From the NCBI RefSeq assembly GCF_002939945.1, contig NZ_MDEB01000001.1, positions 981,606-1,045,605 on the forward strand: a stretch of DNA of 64,000 nt. Reading direction: 5' to 3'. Below the pieces are notes generated by a model that was not told the DNA's origin, did not search any database, and saw only the letters and a list, made by a program, of their open reading frames with translations. This stretch comes from Xanthomonas arboricola pv. populi. GTDB taxonomy: Bacteria; Pseudomonadota; Gammaproteobacteria; Xanthomonadales; Xanthomonadaceae. Below, piece after piece: positions 61,246-64,000 of the stretch. Numbering within the stretch: position 1 is the first letter of the stretch; each line of letters starts with the position of its first letter. Position numbers and translations under genes: made by a program.

Positions 61246-62214
61246 TCAGCGCGTCGCCTCCTCCACCCGTGCCCAGCCGGCCGCATCGACCTGGGTCAAG
61301 GTGTCCAGCGCGCCAAGATTTTCTTCCAGCTGTGCCACCCGGCTGGCCCCCAGGATCACCGTGGACACGTGCGGGTTGCGCAGGCACCAGGCAATGGCCA
61401 GGCGTGCGGGCGACTGGCCCAGCTCGACGGCCAGTGCGAAGAACGCGCGGGCGCGTTCCAGGCGGCGCGCTTCCGGTGCGCCCAGCACTTCGTCCTGCAG
61501 CCATTGATTGCCCGGCTGGCCGAGGCGGCTATCGACGTCCACGCCGGCGTTGTACTTACCGGTCAGCAGGCCCGAGGCCAGCGGCGACCAGATCGTGGTG
61601 CCCAGCCCGCCCTCGCACAGCGGCGCGTATTCGCGCTCCAGCCGGTCGCGGTGCAACAGGTTGTACTGCGGTTGCTCCATCGCCGGAGCGTGCAGGTGCT
61701 CCTGGTCCGCAATGCTGATGGCCTCGCGCAACTGCTCGGCGCTCCACTCGGAAGTGCCCCAATACAGCACCTTGCCCTGGCGGATCAGGGCATCCATGCT
61801 GCGCACGGTTTCCCGGATCGGCGTGTCCGGATCGGGCCGGTGGCAGAAGTACAGATCCAGATAGTCAACGCGCAGGCGTTTGAGTGCGGCGTGGCAGGCG
61901 TCGTTGACGTGCTTGCGCGACAGCCCGCGCTGGGTCGGGCGCGGGCTGTCCACCGCGCCGAAGAACACCTTGCTCGACACGCAGTAGCCATCGCGCGGCA
62001 GACGCAGGTCGGCGATCACATCACCCATCACCTCTTCGGCGCGGCCGCGTGCGTAGACCTCGGCGTTGTCGAAGAAGTTGATGCCGTTGTCCCAGGCAGC
62101 GGCGATCAGGTTGCGCGCTTCGCTGCGCCCGATCTGCTTGCCGAAGGTGACCCAGGCCCCGAACGACAGGGCCGACAGCTGCAGCCCGGTGGAACCCAGA
62201 CGACGGTAATGCAT
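61246..62214 (-). CDS. Aldo/keto reductase (Kv-beta-like, AKR6 type)
   Basis: 322 residues from ATG 62214. MHYRRLGSTGLQLSALSFGA opens the barrel; the catalytic set is Asp and Tyr in INFFDNAEVYARGRAEEVMG, Lys in YCVSSKVFFGAVDSP, and His in YLDLYFCHRPDPDTPIRETV. GKVLYWGTSEWSAEQLREAI, EQPQYNLLHRDRLEREYAPL and IWSPLASGLLTGKYN are the pattern of K+ channel beta-subunit-like reductases. NADPH-dependent reduction of aldehydes or ketones; substrate unknown. Monocistronic. Confidence 0.9.
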   Translation of the reverse strand: MHYRRLGSTGLQLSALSFGAWVTFGKQIGRSEARNLIAAAWDNGINFFDNAEVYARGRAEEVMGDVIADLRLPRDGYCVSSKVFFGAVDSPRPTQRGLSRKHVNDACHAALKRLRVDYLDLYFCHRPDPDTPIRETVRSMDALIRQGKVLYWGTSEWSAEQLREAISIADQEHLHAPAMEQPQYNLLHRDRLEREYAPLCEGGLGTTIWSPLASGLLTGKYNAGVDVDSRLGQPGNQWLQDEVLGAPEARRLERARAFFALAVELGQSPARLAIAWCLRNPHVSTVILGASRVAQLEENLGALDTLTQVDAAGWARVEEATR

Positions 62215-62299
62215 TGGCAGACTCCAACAACCTCCGCGGCGCCCTGCCCCGGATCGGCGTGCGCAGTGTAGGACCTGGCGTTGCCGGGGCGACAGGGTT

Positions 62300-62355
62300 G
62301 CGCGGCATCGATGCCGCTCAAGGTCCCATGCCGGTACGCGCGCAAGCACCACCAG
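62300..62355 (+). repeat. Interspersed repeat, copy A
   Basis: Begins GCGCGGCATCGATGCCGC and ends GGTACGCGCGCAAGCACCAC. Matches copy B (62775-62830) at nearly every position over 56 bases, 475 bases away in the same orientation. Confidence 0.85.
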
Positions 62356-62566
62356 TTGCTATCGGTTCCGGAAAGAAATGCGAACAGCCAGATGAGCTGC
62401 ACGTTCTTCCGAGCTTCCATTCCTGGTGGCGTGACAGCAAATGGATGGCTTACCGATGACATCGGCCACGGAGTCCACAGGCATCGACACGTGCTTGAAG
62501 CCTTGCTTGCCTATCAGCGGCGGTAATGTTGGGAGCGTGGTGCCGCGTCCGGGGGCGGGACCGTGT

Positions 62567-62619
62567 GGCGGCATGGATGCCGCCACCGAGCCTCCAAGGA
62601 CGGATTTACGGCGTGTCCC
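62567..62619 (+). repeat. Interspersed repeat, inverted-pair left arm
   Basis: GGCGGCATGGATGCCGCC followed by a 35-base tail ending CGGCGTGTCCC. It is an imperfect reverse complement of 62741-62792, with matching CAAGGACG and CGGCGTGTCCC blocks. Confidence 0.8.
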
Positions 62620-62720
62620 GACACTGGATGCGGCGCCGCGCCGCCGACCGACTCCGCACACCGATCAATCTTGTGCACCACATCTAGAGTTCCACGCGAA
62701 TGCTTCGGTCTGCTGCGGGC

Positions 62721-62744
62721 GCTTGCGCGCGTACCGGCGTGGGA
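62721..62744 (-). repeat. Third, inverted copy of the GGTACGCGCGCAAGC block
   Basis: Read on the minus strand it gives TCCCACGCCGGTACGCGCGC then AAGC, matching the corresponding segment of copy A in all but one base. Confidence 0.7.
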
Positions 62745-62792
62745 CACGCCGAAAGTACGTCCTTGTAGGCGCTGGCGCGGCATCCATGCCGC
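62741..62792 (-). repeat. Interspersed repeat, inverted-pair right arm
   Basis: On the minus strand it starts GCGGCATGGATGCCGCGCC and ends CGGCGTGTCCC, mirroring 62567-62619. Its palindrome is shared with the start of copy B, so modules overlap. Confidence 0.8.
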
Positions 62793-62830
62793 TCAAGGTC
62801 CCACACAGGTACGCGCGCAAGCACCACCGG
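62775..62830 (+). repeat. Interspersed repeat, copy B
   Basis: Begins GCGCGGCATCCATGCCGC and ends GGTACGCGCGCAAGCACCAC. Direct repeat of copy A with a few substitutions (for example CACACA for CATGCC before GGTACG). Confidence 0.85.
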
Positions 62831-63104
62831 TTTTCGTCGATGGCTGAGGGGGAAAGCGGCGGCCGGTCGGGTGATCGCGCTTCGGGGCGCGGTCTTTGCG
62901 GGCGACGCACGGGCGGCGAATCGATGCCCCCCGATCCATGACCTTGCGCAAGCGCGGCTCGCCTGCCCGCGCGCAGGGAACTACCCGCGCCCGCCCTGGC
63001 TCGCCTGCGGGCCAACGGGCAGGCCCTGAATGCTGCTCGCCTTGCCCACGGTCCCCCCCTGCTCTAGGCTTCTCGTTTTGCCGTCAGCAGCTCCGGGGAT
63101 TGGA

Positions 63105-64000
63105 ATGGTCGAAGGTTTGGGAAGGATCGGTTTCGGCCTGTTCGGTCTGGCGGTGCTCATCGGCATCACCTGGCTGTTTTCGAGCAACCGCCGCGCGATC
63201 GACTGGAGGCTGGTCGCCACCGGTCTGGCGCTGCAGATTTCGTTCGCCGCACTGGTGCTGCTGGTGCCGGGCGGGCGCGATGTGTTCGATTCGCTGGGCA
63301 AGGGTTTCGTCAAGGTGCTGAGCTTCGTCAATGAGGGGTCCACCTTCATTTTCGGCAACCTGATGAACATCGACAGCTATGGCTTCATCTTCGCGTTCCA
63401 GGTGCTGCCCACCATCATCTTCTTCTCGGCGCTGATGGGTGTGCTCTACCACCTGGGCGTGATGCAGGTAGTGGTCCGTGCGATGGCCTGGGCGATCACC
63501 AAGGTGATGCGCGTGTCCGGCGCGGAAACCACCAGCGTGTGCGCCAGCGTGTTCATCGGCCAGACCGAGGCGCCGCTGACGGTGCGGCCGTACATCCCCA
63601 AGATGACCCAGTCCGAGCTGCTGACGATGATGATCGGCGGCATGGCGCATATCGCCGGCGGCGTACTGGCCGCCTACGTCGGCATGCTCGGTGGCAGCGA
63701 CCCCGCGCAGCAGGCGTTCTACGCCAAGCATCTGCTCGCCGCCAGCATCATGGCCGCGCCCGCCACCCTGGTGGTGGCAAAGCTGCTGGTGCCGGAAACC
63801 GGCACCCCGCTGACCCGCGGCACGGTCAAGATGGAAGTGGAAAAGACCACCAGCAACGTCATCGATGCGGCGGCGGCCGGCGCCGGCGATGGCTTGCGCC
63901 TGGCGCTGAACATCGGCGCGATGCTGCTGGCCTTCATTGCGCTGATCGCCTTGATCAATGCGCCGCTGACCTGGCTGGGCGAGATCACCGGCGCCGCCGC
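63105..64000 (+). CDS. nupC: NupC-family concentrative nucleoside transporter, 5' part
   Basis: Open from ATG 63105 to the window end (298 codons, C-terminus missing). Helical membrane protein; family motifs: [60 protein letters not shown] (substrate-binding Glu region) and [21 protein letters not shown]+- or Na+-coupled uptake of nucleosides across the inner membrane. About 400 residues would be expected, so roughly a quarter is cut off. Confidence 0.92.
   Translation, partial: MVEGLGRIGFGLFGLAVLIGITWLFSSNRRAIDWRLVATGLALQISFAALVLLVPGGRDVFDSLGKGFVKVLSFVNEGSTFIFGNLMNIDSYGFIFAFQVLPTIIFFSALMGVLYHLGVMQVVVRAMAWAITKVMRVSGAETTSVCASVFIGQTEAPLTVRPYIPKMTQSELLTMMIGGMAHIAGGVLAAYVGMLGGSDPAQQAFYAKHLLAASIMAAPATLVVAKLLVPETGTPLTRGTVKMEVEKTTSNVIDAAAAGAGDGLRLALNIGAMLLAFIALIALINAPLTWLGEITGAA

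Larger units (their letters stand above)
62215..63104. other. 890-bp gene-free repeat mosaic
   Basis: No frame here has signs of a real gene. The interval 62300-62830 is built from copies, in both orientations, of two modules: a GCGGCATSSATGCCGC palindrome with a conserved tail, and a GGTACGCGCGCAAGCACCACC block. The remainder, about 62835-63104, shows only the region before nupC. Confidence 0.7.

Overview
The window is about 64 kb of GC-rich proteobacterial chromosome with dense coding, short gaps and many ATGA/GTGA stop-start overlaps. Gene content points to a plant-associated gammaproteobacterium of the Xanthomonas group: an lptD-surA-pdxA-rsmA-apaG-apaH operon, a hydroxycinnamate catabolic block, sulfonate/sulfone scavenging under a SfnR-like sigma-54 activator, a hemP-linked hemoglobin-type TonB receptor, and interspersed intergenic repeats (GGGAATCG tracts, GTAGGAGCGC inverted pairs, GCGGCATSSATGCCGC modules) of the kind I associate with that group. 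The genus is inferred from memory of such gene orders. I found no rRNA, tRNA, CRISPR array, phage or insertion sequence.

Layout. 1-7.9 kb: the 3' end of glnS, a DMT transporter, small lipoproteins, a nucleoside deaminase, rlmM, an exported Gfo/Idh/MocA oxidoreductase, an SMP-30-type lactonase, an unrecognised 240-residue protein and an EF-hand protein. 8-18.6 kb: aromatic catabolism. A MarR regulator with a palindromic operator precedes hydroxycinnamoyl-CoA hydratase/lyase, an aldehyde dehydrogenase and an acyl-CoA ligase, which should convert ferulate/p-coumarate to vanillate/4-hydroxybenzoate. Next come a LysR regulator, an extradiol dioxygenase (ligB-ligA), a divergent GntR regulator, a COG4313 outer-membrane protein, an NTF2-like protein and an alpha/beta hydrolase. 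18.7-23.5 kb: two ubiquinone hydroxylases, a BtuM-like cobalamin permease next to a PduO-type adenosyltransferase, and a histone-deacetylase-fold amidohydrolase. 23.6-30.7 kb: the lptD to apaH operon.

30.8-39.6 kb: an organosulfur regulon: sfnG diverging from an FMN reductase, then ssuDACB, a DszC/SfnB-like flavoprotein and a sigma-54 activator; -24/-12 promoters are visible in the 620-bp divergent gap. 39.7-44.7 kb, minus strand: folA, thyA, lgt, two TPM-domain proteins, lemA and dgkA. 45-52 kb: an SGNH hydrolase, a histidine kinase/response regulator pair, and a TesA-like esterase diverging from a YbbA/YbbP-type ABC exporter. 52.2-56 kb: a second sulfur-type cluster (TauD-like dioxygenase plus ABC importer). 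56.2-62.2 kb: a DUF486 membrane protein, a long inverted repeat, a heme-uptake locus behind a Fur-box-like site, and an aldo/keto reductase. 62.2-63.1 kb is a gene-free mosaic of repeats, followed by a nupC-type nucleoside transporter cut by the window end.

The main themes are use of plant-derived aromatics, scavenging of organic sulfur, and heme/cobalamin acquisition beside conserved housekeeping operons. I saw no wholly new multi-gene system. The items most worth following are the reversed, apparently pathway-less LigBA pair and its neighbours, the unrecognised protein at 6570-7292, the ABC ATPase with no canonical start codon, and the sigma-54 and MarR sites.
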